From the NCBI RefSeq assembly GCF_027604915.1, contig NZ_JAJAQC010000009.1, positions 1 through 64,000 on the forward strand: 64,000 nucleotides of DNA, given 5' to 3'. Under the pieces are notes generated by a model. It did no database searches and was not told where the DNA came from. It saw only the letters and a program-made list of their open reading frames with translations. Shown here in pieces: positions 51,325 to 59,792 of this stretch. A program made the translations under genes and the position numbers. Position 1 is the stretch's first letter, and each line of letters begins with the position of its first letter. The DNA comes from Streptomonospora mangrovi. Lineage in GTDB: Bacteria > Actinomycetota > Actinomycetes > Streptosporangiales > Streptosporangiaceae.

Positions 51325-51475
51325 GTGCTCTCCACGCACGTGGAGGTGAACCGGCCCTGTCGGCGACGATGCGGGCGTAGTAGCCGTGCTCTCCACGCAC
51401 GTGGAGGTGAACCGTCGAGCCCAACGGCCGGCCGGGGGCCGGGGATGTGCTCTCCGCGTGCGTGGAGGTGGTAAG
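51325..51475 (+). CRISPR. Type I-E CRISPR array 4: 3 repeats, 2 spacers
   Basis: Two perfect GTGCTC-type repeats (51325 and 51386) and one degenerate terminal repeat (51447-51475, CCGCGTGCG core and GGTAAG end) have 32-base spacers. The leader is intact, so this minimal array may still acquire spacers. It lies 8.5 kb from cas2. Confidence 0.93.
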
Positions 51476-52092
51476 AGCCTCGGTGTGCCCCTTGGGGTGG
51501 GGGTTCTTTGCTTTGGGTGGGCGCTGGTGTGCGATTTCAGGTAGCCGAAAAGTAGCATCCGGATATTGGAGGCGGTTTTTTCGGCTCCAGCCTCGTGTGC
51601 TTCGGGTGTCGGAAGAAATGCTTCTGTGACGCGCTCTGCTGGGCGCTCCGGTTGGCCGCTTCGCGTTCTTTCTATGGCTCGGGCGGCGGGTGGCGGGATG
51701 CAGGTGGTTCCCGGCGTCACGGTGTCAATCTGTTGGATGTCGGAAGGGTGTTTTCCGTGTAGGGGAAACCATGGAAACCGGCCGGTTTTGTGCATCCAGC
51801 GCGTCCGTGTCAGGGGGTTTTCATTGGTTTGATGCCGTGTGTGCCACGTCTGGCCTGCGGATTCAAGCCTGCGCAGGATTTTTCAGACTCTTGGTTTTTG
51901 ATGCGGTGTCATTCGGGATCAATGGTTCATAAGAGGTTTATTCGGGCGGACTTGTCCTTGCTTCTCCTTTTGCTGGATATGGGGATCTCGGCGGGGGAGA
52001 TTCGGTGCCGTGTGAAAATGATCGCCGCTAGCCGTACCATCGCGCCGAGCGATCAACTAGCATTTCACCGAAAGCAACGAGGAGATTGAATT
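51476..52092. other. 617-bp A/T-richer gap between array 4 and the deazapurine-type cluster
   Basis: No convincing gene: short frames have odd composition. GC is clearly lower than elsewhere. The right end (about 51950-52080) should hold the promoter of the cluster; GAGGAGATT precedes the first GTG. Confidence 0.5.
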
Positions 52093-52854
52093 GTGTCAGC
52101 GATTGGCGCATGGGGCGACCCCGGGATAGCGCGAGCGTATGCGTCGTGGGAGCGGCCCGCCTACTGGCTATTGGGATACCCCTTCCTCTTCCGCTCCCTG
52201 GGGCTTGACGATCCGGCGGCGGACGACGGCCCTGTGGTCGACCTGGGGTGCGGGCACGGCGCGGTGGCCGCTCACGTGGCCCAGCGCTTCGGTTGCCCGG
52301 TCGTGGCGGCCGACCCCTCGCCCGCCATGGTGGAGATCGCCCGCCGCGAGTACGCCCATCCCCGGGTGGAGTACCAGTTGATGGCCGACCAGCGCCTCGA
52401 CCTCCCCGGCTCCGTCGCACGTGCCGCCTACAGCGCCTTCGTCTTCGCGGCCGTGCCGACGCGCGCCGCGCTCGGTGCTCTGGCCGATGAGGCCGCCCGC
52501 GTGCTGCGCCCCGGCGCGCGGTTCTGCGTCCTCGACATGAATCCCGCGAGTGCCGGTACGGCCACTCCACGGAGCCGCATCGGCACTCCAGGGCGCGTCT
52601 ACGCCGAGGGCGAGCCCCTCGTCGCCGTCCTGCGCCCCAAGGAAGGTCCGGAACTGCACCTGAACGCCTACCACTGGCCCGCCCGCGTCTACACCGAGGT
52701 CCTGGGCGGGGCCGGGTTCACCGACCTGCGCACCGAGCGGCCCACCCTCGCCGACGCGCCCGGTGTGGCCGACCCCGACCTGCTCGCCTCCCACCGCCTG
52801 CCCCTGGACCCCTCGGCCTCCCCTTTCATCGTCGTCACAGGGACCCGCGCCTAG
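52093..52854 (+). CDS. Class I SAM-dependent methyltransferase, paralog 1
   Basis: This 253-residue methyltransferase has motif I VVDLGCGHG (48-56), the acidic end of beta2 in VVAADPSPAMVEIARREY, MADQRLDLPGS (motif II region) and VLRPGARFCVLDMNP (motif III). The start is GTG 52093 with GGAG upstream. It shares most of its sequence with the next gene, a tandem duplication. Downstream QueC, QueD and FolE suggest that the acceptor is a deazapurine or pterin; this is inference from context only. Confidence 0.85.
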   Translation: MSAIGAWGDPGIARAYASWERPAYWLLGYPFLFRSLGLDDPAADDGPVVDLGCGHGAVAAHVAQRFGCPVVAADPSPAMVEIARREYAHPRVEYQLMADQRLDLPGSVARAAYSAFVFAAVPTRAALGALADEAARVLRPGARFCVLDMNPASAGTATPRSRIGTPGRVYAEGEPLVAVLRPKEGPELHLNAYHWPARVYTEVLGGAGFTDLRTERPTLADAPGVADPDLLASHRLPLDPSASPFIVVTGTRA

Positions 52855-52905
52855 CGCACCACGGTCCGGGCGGTCCGCGCCCGGACCCCGACAGATCGGA
52901 CGGTC

Positions 52906-53664
52906 ATGGCCCTCACCGGATCGTGGAGCGACCCCCGGGTGGCGTCCGCCTACGCCTCCTACGACCGCGCCCTGGGCTGGGCCCTGGGCTTTCCGTTCGT
53001 CTTCCGCGCCCTCGGGCTGAACGGAGTGGCCGACGACGCCCCGGTGGTCGACGTCGGCTGCGGCCACGGCGCGGTCGCCCGGCGCACGGCCGAACTCTTC
53101 GGCTGCCCGGTCGTGGCGGCCGACCCCTCGCCCGCCATGCTGGAGATCGCCCGCCGCGACTACGCCCATCCCCGGGTGGAGTACCGCCTGATGGCCGACC
53201 AGCGCCTCGACCTCCCCGGCTCCGTCGCCCGCGCCGCCTACAGCGCCTTCGTCTTCGTCAACCTGCCCACCCGCGCCGCGCTGGTGGAACTGGCGGGGGA
53301 GGCCGCCCGCGTGCTGCGCCCCGGCGCGCGGTTCTGCGTCCTGGACGTGAACCCCGCCAACGCCGGTGCGCGCGCGGGCAGGGGCCGCTTCGGCGACCCC
53401 GGACGCTCCTACTCCGAGGGCGAGCCCCTGACCTCCGTCCTGCACACACCCGACGGCACCACCCTCGAACTGGCCAACTACCACTGGCCCGCCCACGTCT
53501 ACACCGAGGTCCTGGGCGAGGCCGGCTTCACCGACATACGGGCCGAAACCCCCACGCTCGCCGACGCGCGCGGCGTGGCCCACTCCGAACCACTCGACTC
53601 CAAGAACTGGCCCCTGGGCCCCGACACGGCCCCCTTCATCGTCGTCAGCGGCACGCGCCCCTGA
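52906..53664 (+). CDS. Class I SAM-dependent methyltransferase, paralog 2
   Basis: This 252-residue copy repeats the architecture of the preceding gene: SWSDPRVASAYASYDRALGW, motif I VVDVGCGHG, then stretches identical to paralog 1 (for example AHPRVEY and LMADQRLDLPGSVARAAYSA). Differences concentrate in the N-terminal substrate lid and in the segment after motif III (NAGARAGRGRFGDPG), as expected for methylation at two different positions. The start is ATG 52906, 51 bases after paralog 1. Confidence 0.85.
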   Translation: MALTGSWSDPRVASAYASYDRALGWALGFPFVFRALGLNGVADDAPVVDVGCGHGAVARRTAELFGCPVVAADPSPAMLEIARRDYAHPRVEYRLMADQRLDLPGSVARAAYSAFVFVNLPTRAALVELAGEAARVLRPGARFCVLDVNPANAGARAGRGRFGDPGRSYSEGEPLTSVLHTPDGTTLELANYHWPAHVYTEVLGEAGFTDIRAETPTLADARGVAHSEPLDSKNWPLGPDTAPFIVVSGTRP

Positions 53665-53725
53665 CCGCCGCGGCCGCCCCCGCGGTCGCGACGGTCCTCC
53701 CGGTCCCCTCGGAGAGGAACTCCTG

Positions 53726-55114
53726 GTGAACGTCATCGGAGCGGTATCCCGGCCCCCGGACTCCGCGGCGTGGGACGAACTGCGCGCGAGCGTCGCGGGG
53801 CGGGTGCTGGTGCCGGGCGACCCCGACTACGACGACGCCCGAAGCCTGGCCGACCCCCGCTTCCGGCTCGTCCGGCCCAGCGCCGTCGTGCGCTGCGCCG
53901 GCACCGACGACGTGCGCGCCGCGCTCGCCTTCGCCCGGCGGCACCGGCTCACCCCGCGCCCGCGTTCGGGCGGCCACAGCTACGCCGGCTACTCCACCGG
54001 CCCCGGCCTGGTCGTCGACGTCTCCCTGATGGACGCCGTCGAGGTCGAGGGCGAGACCGCCCGCGTGGCCGCCGGGGCGCGCAGCGGAGCGGTCGCCCGG
54101 GTGTTGCAGGACCACGGTCGGCTGCTTCCCCTGGGCACCTGCCCCGGAGTGGGCATCGCGGGGCTGGCGCTCGGCGGCGGCATGGGGACGGTCGGCCGCC
54201 GCTACGGGCTGACCCTCGACCACGTGCGCGCGGCCCGGATCGTCCTGGCCGACGGCCGGGTGCTCGACTGCACCCCCGACTCCCACGCCGACCTGCTGTG
54301 GGCGCTGCGCGGTGCCGGGGCGGGCAACTTCGGGGTGGTCACCCGGTTCACCTTCCGCACCCGGACCGCGCCGACCGTCCACAGCTTCCTGCTCGAATGG
54401 CCGTGGCGGCACGCGGCCGCGGTGCTGGAAGCCTGGCAGGGGTGGGCACCGGACCTCCCCGACTGCATGTCCACCCAGGCCGCCCTGCGCGTGGCCCAGG
54501 CGCGGGTCACCGTCACCGGCGCGTGGCTGGGCGGCGCGGACGGGTCCGCCGCGTACCTCGACCAATTCGTGGGGGCGGTGGGACACGAACCCCACCGCAC
54601 CGCGCGCGGCTCCTCCACCTACCCCGAGTCGATCGACTTCCTGTGGGAGGGCCTGGCCGTGGGCTCCTCCGGCCCCCCGCCCCGCGCCTTCCACCGCGAC
54701 GACCTCCTCACCCGCCCGCTGCCGTCCCGCGCGGTGGCGGACCTCCTCGGCCGGCTCGGCGCCGACCGCCCCGCGGGCCAGGAACGCTACTGCGTGCTGG
54801 ACCTGATGGGCGGCGCCTACGGACACGACCCCGACACCGCGTGGTCGCACCGCTCCTGCCTGTTCGACGTCCGTTACCGCGCCGCGGTCCCGGCCGGTGC
54901 GGACCTGGCCGACGCGCTCGCCGCCCGCGCGTGGGCCGACTCCTTCGCGCGCGCGTTGGCGCCCTGGGCCTGCGGCCAGTCCTACCAGAACCACATCAGC
55001 GCGGCCCGGCCCGACTGGGCCCGCGCCTACTACGGCGACCACCTCGACCGGCTGCGCCACGTCAAGGCCGCCTACGATCCCGACCGCCTCTTCCGCTACC
55101 CGCAGGGGATCTGA
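53726..55114 (+). CDS. FAD-linked oxidase, berberine-bridge type, bicovalent flavin predicted
   Basis: This 462-residue oxidoreductase has the PCMH/FAD_binding_4 fold. His84 in RSGGHSYAGY and Cys139 in LGTCPGVGIAGLALGGG are at the places that bind FAD through 8-alpha-His and 6-S-Cys in the bicovalent subgroup. The C-terminal BBE motif YQNHISAARP...YYGDHLDRLRHVK is present. No signal peptide is seen, so it acts in the cytoplasm. Such oxidases use O2 for two- or four-electron oxidation of secondary metabolites. It starts at GTG 53726 behind GGAGAGGA and lies 4 bases before the amidohydrolase gene, in the same operon. Confidence 0.88.
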   Translation: MNVIGAVSRPPDSAAWDELRASVAGRVLVPGDPDYDDARSLADPRFRLVRPSAVVRCAGTDDVRAALAFARRHRLTPRPRSGGHSYAGYSTGPGLVVDVSLMDAVEVEGETARVAAGARSGAVARVLQDHGRLLPLGTCPGVGIAGLALGGGMGTVGRRYGLTLDHVRAARIVLADGRVLDCTPDSHADLLWALRGAGAGNFGVVTRFTFRTRTAPTVHSFLLEWPWRHAAAVLEAWQGWAPDLPDCMSTQAALRVAQARVTVTGAWLGGADGSAAYLDQFVGAVGHEPHRTARGSSTYPESIDFLWEGLAVGSSGPPPRAFHRDDLLTRPLPSRAVADLLGRLGADRPAGQERYCVLDLMGGAYGHDPDTAWSHRSCLFDVRYRAAVPAGADLADALAARAWADSFARALAPWACGQSYQNHISAARPDWARAYYGDHLDRLRHVKAAYDPDRLFRYPQGI

Positions 55115-55118
55115 GCAC

Positions 55119-56639
55119 ATGTCCGACCGGTCCGCCCGCGCACCGGGGCGCGTCAGCCACCGGGGTATCGTCCTGCACTTCACCGGGGATCCCGACGACC
55201 CCGAACACGGCGCCGAGCACACCCACCTCTACGAGGACGGCGTCCTCGTGGTCGAGGACGGCCGCGTCGTCCACGCCGGGCGCTGGCACGACCGGCCGCG
55301 CGTTCCCGGTGCGCCCGAGAGGGTCGAGGACCACCGCGGCGACCTCATCCTGCCGGGGTTCGTCGACACCCACGTCCACGCCGCGCAGATCGACGTGATG
55401 GGCACCCCCGGCGCGCAGTTGCTGCCCTGGCTGACCCAGCGGGTCTACCCCGCCGAACTGCGGTTCCGCGACCCCGCCTATGCCGCGGCCGCCGCGCGCG
55501 ACCTGCTGGGCATGCTCCTGGCCGCGGGCACCACCACCGCCGTGGTCTCCACCTCCACCCACCCCGACGCCGCCGAGGCGTTCTTCGCCGAGGCGCTCGC
55601 CCTGGACCTGCGCGTGGTGGCGGGCAAGGAGCTGATGGACGCCTGCGGCACCTCCTCGGGCGGGCCGGTGCCCGACGCGCTCCTCGACCCCACCTGGGAG
55701 AAGGGGCACGAGGCGACGGTGGACCTCGCCCGGCGCTTCCACGGCCGCAGGGGCGCCCCTCACGACCCCTACGGCTCCAGCCGGATCGGCTACTGCGTCA
55801 GCCCGCGCACCGCCGCGACCTCCACCCTGCCCGCGCTGGAGGCCGCCGGCGCCCTGTACCGGGAGTCGGCGGCCGCGGGCGAGCCGCTGTGGGCGCAGGG
55901 ACACCTGATGGAGAACCGGTACGAGGCCGACCGCGTGCTCGGCCTGCTCTGCGGCCGAGGCGTGCACGCCCGCTCCTACCTGGACGTGTTCGACCGCTGC
56001 GGACTCGTCGGCCCCCGCAGCGTGTGGGCGCACTGCGTGTGGCTCGGCGAGGACTACCCCACCACCCCCGCCTCCTGCCCCCACCGCCCCGCCGGCGGAG
56101 CCGACCTCGACCGCGAACTCCTGCGCGAACGCGGCGCGGGCGTCGCCTTCTGCCCGACGTCCAACCTGTACCTTGGCAGCGGCTTCTTCCCCCTGCACCG
56201 CCTGCGCGGCGACGGCGTCCCGGTCGGCCTGGGCACCGACATCGGGGCGGGCACCGGCTTCTCCCCGCTGCGCGCCCTGCACGACGCCTACACCGCGACC
56301 GTCCTGGGCAACGGCTTTCCCGCCGAGCGCCCCACCGGCCCGCGGCGCTCGCTCTCGGCCCTGCGCGGCCTGTACCTGGCCACCCGTGGCGGAGCCGAAG
56401 CGCTCGGCCTCCAGGGCGTCATCGGCGGCTTCTCCCCGGGCTGCGAGGCCGACTTCACCGTCCTGGACCTGGGTGCCACCCCGGCCCTGCGGCGCCGCAT
56501 GGACACCGCGCACGACGTGCACGACATGCTCTTCGCCCTCATGGTCCTGGGCGACGAACGCAGTGTGCGCACCACCTACGTGACAGGGCGGCCGCTCTAC
56601 CGGCGCGGCGCCGACCCCTACACCCCGTACCCGACCTGA
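55119..56639 (+). CDS. Amidohydrolase of the guanine deaminase family
   Basis: This 506-residue metal-dependent deaminase has the zinc motif ILPGFVDTHVHAAQ (79-90 around DTHVH), then HLMEN (His plus the catalytic Glu of guanine deaminases), a further His in WAHCVWLGEDY and the metal Asp in GLGTDIGAGTGFSPL. The family converts guanine to xanthine. It is longer than common GuaD and has an extra charged insertion near 320-345. In this cluster it could act on preQ0 or another 7-deazaguanine, giving a 7-deazaxanthine, or simply on guanine. The neighbours favour the former, but sequence alone cannot decide. Confidence 0.83.
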   Translation: MSDRSARAPGRVSHRGIVLHFTGDPDDPEHGAEHTHLYEDGVLVVEDGRVVHAGRWHDRPRVPGAPERVEDHRGDLILPGFVDTHVHAAQIDVMGTPGAQLLPWLTQRVYPAELRFRDPAYAAAAARDLLGMLLAAGTTTAVVSTSTHPDAAEAFFAEALALDLRVVAGKELMDACGTSSGGPVPDALLDPTWEKGHEATVDLARRFHGRRGAPHDPYGSSRIGYCVSPRTAATSTLPALEAAGALYRESAAAGEPLWAQGHLMENRYEADRVLGLLCGRGVHARSYLDVFDRCGLVGPRSVWAHCVWLGEDYPTTPASCPHRPAGGADLDRELLRERGAGVAFCPTSNLYLGSGFFPLHRLRGDGVPVGLGTDIGAGTGFSPLRALHDAYTATVLGNGFPAERPTGPRRSLSALRGLYLATRGGAEALGLQGVIGGFSPGCEADFTVLDLGATPALRRRMDTAHDVHDMLFALMVLGDERSVRTTYVTGRPLYRRGADPYTPYPT

Positions 56640-56649
56640 GGAGCAGCCG

Positions 56650-57459
56650 ATGCCCGCTTCCCCGCCCCGCCGACCGGCCGACGCGTGCGGTGGAACCGAC
56701 TCCCGCGCCCGCCGGGAGGACCCCGTGACGCCGCGCGAGCACGAGAAGCCGTTGGCGGTGGTGGTCTTCTCCGGTGGCCTGGACTCCACGGTCCTGGCCA
56801 CCCACTACCGCGCCACCCACACCCTGCTCCTGCTGTCGTTCGACTACGGCCAGCGGCACCGCGGGGGAGAGTTGCGGGCGGCACGGGAGATCGCCGCCCA
56901 CCTCGGAGCCGAGCACCACGTCATCGGCATGCGCGGCCTGGGAGCCCTGCTCACCGGGTGCAGCCTCACCGATCCGTCCCACGACGTCCCCGAGGCGCTT
57001 AACGCCGACGCGGTGCGGGCGATCACGATCCCCAACCGCAACGCCCTGATCACCGACGCCGCGGCGGGCGTGGCCATGGCGCGCGGAGCCGAACTCGTGG
57101 CCCTGGGGGTGCACCGGGTCCCCGTCGGCGACCCCTACCCCCTGCCGGACGCCTCCCCGCGGTTCTTCGCCGCCTACCGCGGCATGATCCGCGTGGCCGC
57201 CGGCGAGTTCCCGGTCCCGCGGGTGGAAACCCCCTTCATCGGCATGGCCAAGAAGGACATCGTCGCCCACGGCCACGCGCTGTCCGCCCCGCTGGGCAGG
57301 AGCTGGACCTGCTACCTCGACGGCCCCGCGCAGTGCGGCCGGTGCTTCGCCTGCCTGACCCGGCGCCGTGCCTTCGCCGACGCCGGGGTACCGGATCCGA
57401 CCGCGTACGAGAAGGAGAGCGTGCATGACGCACCGCATTCGAGTCCGGCACAACTTTGA
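56650..57459 (+). CDS. queC: QueC, 7-cyano-7-deazaguanine (preQ0) synthase
   Basis: This 269-residue ATP-dependent enzyme turns 7-carboxy-7-deazaguanine and ammonia into preQ0. It shows the PP-loop VVFSGGLDSTVLA (38-50), SFDYGQRHRGGE, and the zinc site CGRCFACLTRRRAF near the end, with the preceding Cys in SWTCYLDG. The ATG at 56650 follows GAGGAG; the GTG at 56725 behind GGGAGGA would give a start closer to other QueC proteins. The 3' end overlaps queD by 35 bases. Confidence 0.93.
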   Translation: MPASPPRRPADACGGTDSRARREDPVTPREHEKPLAVVVFSGGLDSTVLATHYRATHTLLLLSFDYGQRHRGGELRAAREIAAHLGAEHHVIGMRGLGALLTGCSLTDPSHDVPEALNADAVRAITIPNRNALITDAAAGVAMARGAELVALGVHRVPVGDPYPLPDASPRFFAAYRGMIRVAAGEFPVPRVETPFIGMAKKDIVAHGHALSAPLGRSWTCYLDGPAQCGRCFACLTRRRAFADAGVPDPTAYEKESVHDAPHSSPAQL

Positions 57460-57949
57460 GACCGCCCACCGGCTGCCCCATCTGGGTGGGAAGTGCGTGA
57501 ACCTGCACGGCCACTCCTGGTGGGCCGAGGTCAGCGTGAGCGCGCCGGCCCTGGCGGGCGACGGCACCGTCGTCGAGTTCGGCGCCTTCAAGAAGGCGCT
57601 GCGTGCCTTCGTCGACACCCATCTCGACCACGGGGCCATGCTCGGCGCCGACGACCCCCTGGCCGCGTTCCTGCTGGAGCAGGGCAGCAAGGTCTACCGG
57701 TTCGGGGAATCCGCTCCCGCCGAGGCCGAGCGCTACGCCCGCGACCTGCCCCACCCCACCGTCGAGGCCGTCGCCGTGATGCTGGGCCGGGTCGCCGAGG
57801 ACCTGCTCGGTCGGCAGGAGCGTGCGGCGGGCGCCCGCGTGACCGCTGTCGAGGTCACCGAGACCCACGTCAACACGGCGGAGTACCGCCCCGCGACCTC
57901 CCCCGCCGCCCGCGAGCGCTCCGTCGAGCGCGTCCTGGCCGCCGACTGA
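57425..57949 (+). CDS. queD: QueD, 6-carboxy-5,6,7,8-tetrahydropterin synthase
   Basis: This 174-residue PTPS-fold enzyme uses dihydroneopterin triphosphate. The QueD-specific CxxxHGH appears as CVNLHGH (about 24-30), with the earlier zinc His in HNFETAHRLP. The later HLDHGAML carries the catalytic His/Asp region, and VEVTETHVNTAEY the pterin-binding Glu. The ATG at 57425 lies inside the queC reading frame with AAGGAGAG upstream. Together with FolE it covers the first two committed steps of deazaguanine synthesis. Confidence 0.93.
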   Translation: MTHRIRVRHNFETAHRLPHLGGKCVNLHGHSWWAEVSVSAPALAGDGTVVEFGAFKKALRAFVDTHLDHGAMLGADDPLAAFLLEQGSKVYRFGESAPAEAERYARDLPHPTVEAVAVMLGRVAEDLLGRQERAAGARVTAVEVTETHVNTAEYRPATSPAARERSVERVLAAD

Positions 57950-57968
57950 CTCCCAGGAAGGAAAGCCC

Positions 57969-58574
57969 ATGACCCTTGACAGGCTGAGCGACGTCTCCGC
58001 CCTCATCGACGCCGAGGACACCGAGGCCCAGGAGCACGCCCGCCGCATGATGGCCGCCCTCGGCCTGCCGGTGACCGAGTCCGGCATGGCCGACACCCCC
58101 CGGCGCCTGGTCCGGGCGCTGCGGGAGTTCACCGCCGGGATGCACGAGGACCCCGCGCGCCACCTGCGGGTGACGTTCCCGCCTGAGGCCGAGGAACCGG
58201 GCATCATCGCGGTCACCGCGGTCCCGTTCGTCTCGGTGTGCGAGCACCACCTGCTGCCGTTCACCGGCCGCGCGAACGTCGCCTACGTGCCCGCCCTCAA
58301 GGCGCCCATCGTCGGGCTGTCCAAGCTCGCCAGGCTGGTGCGCGGGTACGCGGCCCGCCCCCAAGTGCAGGAGCGTCTGGGGGAGCAGGTCGTCGAGGCG
58401 CTGTGCACCCGGCTGGACAGCGTGGGAGCGGCGTGCCGGATCTCCGCCGAGCACTCCTGCATGACCCTGCGCGGAGCCAGGGCCGAGGGGGCGCAGATGG
58501 CGACCCTGCACCTGCGAGGGGTGTTCCAGACCGATCCGGTGATGCGGGACGCCTTCCTCGGCCTGGACCGGTGA
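57969..58574 (+). CDS. folE: GTP cyclohydrolase I
   Basis: This 201-residue enzyme forms dihydroneopterin triphosphate from GTP. Zinc ligands are in VCEHHLLPF and SAEHSCMTLRG; VGLSKLARLVRGYAARPQVQERL is the signature helix. The N-terminus is normal for family length. It ends the operon 19 bases after queD. The cell must also make folate, so a second folE elsewhere would show that this copy is dedicated to the cluster. GTP feeds both routes. Confidence 0.95.
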   Translation: MTLDRLSDVSALIDAEDTEAQEHARRMMAALGLPVTESGMADTPRRLVRALREFTAGMHEDPARHLRVTFPPEAEEPGIIAVTAVPFVSVCEHHLLPFTGRANVAYVPALKAPIVGLSKLARLVRGYAARPQVQERLGEQVVEALCTRLDSVGAACRISAEHSCMTLRGARAEGAQMATLHLRGVFQTDPVMRDAFLGLDR

Positions 58575-58761
58575 GAAGGGGGCGCGTCCGCCCGCCAAGC
58601 CCCTGCGCACCCATGGAGGACGAGCGTGACCGGTCTCAGGTAGGAGGACGATACGGAGTCCGAGGACGCCGACCGGAGCAGGCGGCGAGCGGTCCGTCCC
58701 CGTGCGGCCGGTCCCGCCGAGGCGGTGCGGGTGGCGGCGCCCGCGTGCCCGGGGGTGTCGG

Positions 58762-59703
58762 TCAGGGGCGGCGCAGGCGGTTGAGGGCGCCGCGGACTCC
58801 GGAGGCGGGCTTGATCGCGTCCAGGCGTGCCACCTGGTCGGCGGAGAGTTCGACCGAGCCGGCGGCAATGTTCTGCTCCAGGTGGGTGATCGAGGCCGTG
58901 CCCGGGATGAGCAGGACGTTGGGCGCGTGGTGCAGCAGCCAGGCCAGGCCGACCTGCGCGGGGCTCGCCCCGACCTCGCGGGCGACCCGCTGGACGACCG
59001 GCTCGTGGGTCACCTTCGCCGCGCCCGGGAAGGCGCCGCCGAGCGGGAAGTAGGGCGCCCACGAGATGCCCTCGGCGCGGGCGATGTCCAACACGGGCTC
59101 GTGTCCGCGGGCGGTCAGGCTGTACCGGTTCTGCACGGTCGCGATCCCGGCCGGCAGGGCCGCGCGCAGTTCGGCGGCGCTGACCGTGCTCAGGCCGATG
59201 TGGCCGATCAGCCCCTCGTCGCGCAGGGCGACCATCTCGGCGATCTGGTCGTCGAACCGCACCATCTGGGAGGGGAGCAGCGGAAAGGAGCCGGGCGCGA
59301 TGCGGCGCATGTTGACCACGTCCAGGCGTTCGACCTTGAGGCTGCGCAGGTTGGCGTGGACCTGCGCCCGCAGTTGCTCGGGCCGCTGGGCGGGGATCAT
59401 CGGCAGCGGGCCCCGCTCGGCGGGCCGGGCGCCGACCTTGGTCACGACCACCACGTCGTCCTCGGAGCCCAGGGCTTCGGCGAGGCAGCGGTTGGCGGTG
59501 CCGCCGCCGTAGAAGTCGGCGGTGTCGAAGTGGTTCACCCCCAGTTCACAGGCGCGGCGCAGCAGCCTGCGGGCCGCGTCGGGAGCGCTCACGCGCGGCA
59601 GTTGCATCGTGCCGTAGCCGACCCGGGCGACCTCGCGGCCGGCCAGGGTGAAGGAGCCGCCGGGGCGGGCGGGGACGGCGGAGCCGGGGGTGGAGTCGGT
59701 CAT
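58762..59703 (-). CDS. Aldo/keto reductase
   Basis: This 313-residue NADPH-dependent reductase has the TIM-barrel marks VGYGTMQLPRV, GVNHFDTADFYG (Asp and Tyr of the tetrad), VVVTKVGARP (Lys), IGHIGLSTV, and the NADP pocket LLIPGTASITHLEQN. The ATG at 59703 is used because the family N-terminus starts shortly after; GAGAGAG precedes it. It is divergent from a TetR gene across two palindromes, a common detoxification arrangement. It converges with folE, so it is probably not part of the deazapurine operon. Confidence 0.93.
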   Translation of the reverse strand: MTDSTPGSAVPARPGGSFTLAGREVARVGYGTMQLPRVSAPDAARRLLRRACELGVNHFDTADFYGGGTANRCLAEALGSEDDVVVVTKVGARPAERGPLPMIPAQRPEQLRAQVHANLRSLKVERLDVVNMRRIAPGSFPLLPSQMVRFDDQIAEMVALRDEGLIGHIGLSTVSAAELRAALPAGIATVQNRYSLTARGHEPVLDIARAEGISWAPYFPLGGAFPGAAKVTHEPVVQRVAREVGASPAQVGLAWLLHHAPNVLLIPGTASITHLEQNIAAGSVELSADQVARLDAIKPASGVRGALNRLRRP

Positions 59704-59739
59704 CGCGCGGGCTCTCTCTCGTGAGATCATGGAGCATGA

Positions 59740-59792
59740 ACCGGAGGATCCTCCGGTAAGCCCAGAATGCCACAACCGGAGGGTCCTCCGCT
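59740..59792. promoter_or_regulatory. Two palindromic TetR operators between the reductase and its repressor
   Basis: ACCGGAGGATCCTCCGGT (59740-59757) is a perfect 18-bp palindrome. ACCGGAGGGTCCTCCGCT (59775-59792) is a second copy with two changes that ends just before the TetR ATG. The copies are offset by 35 bp. The position suits control of both divergent genes. Confidence 0.85.
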
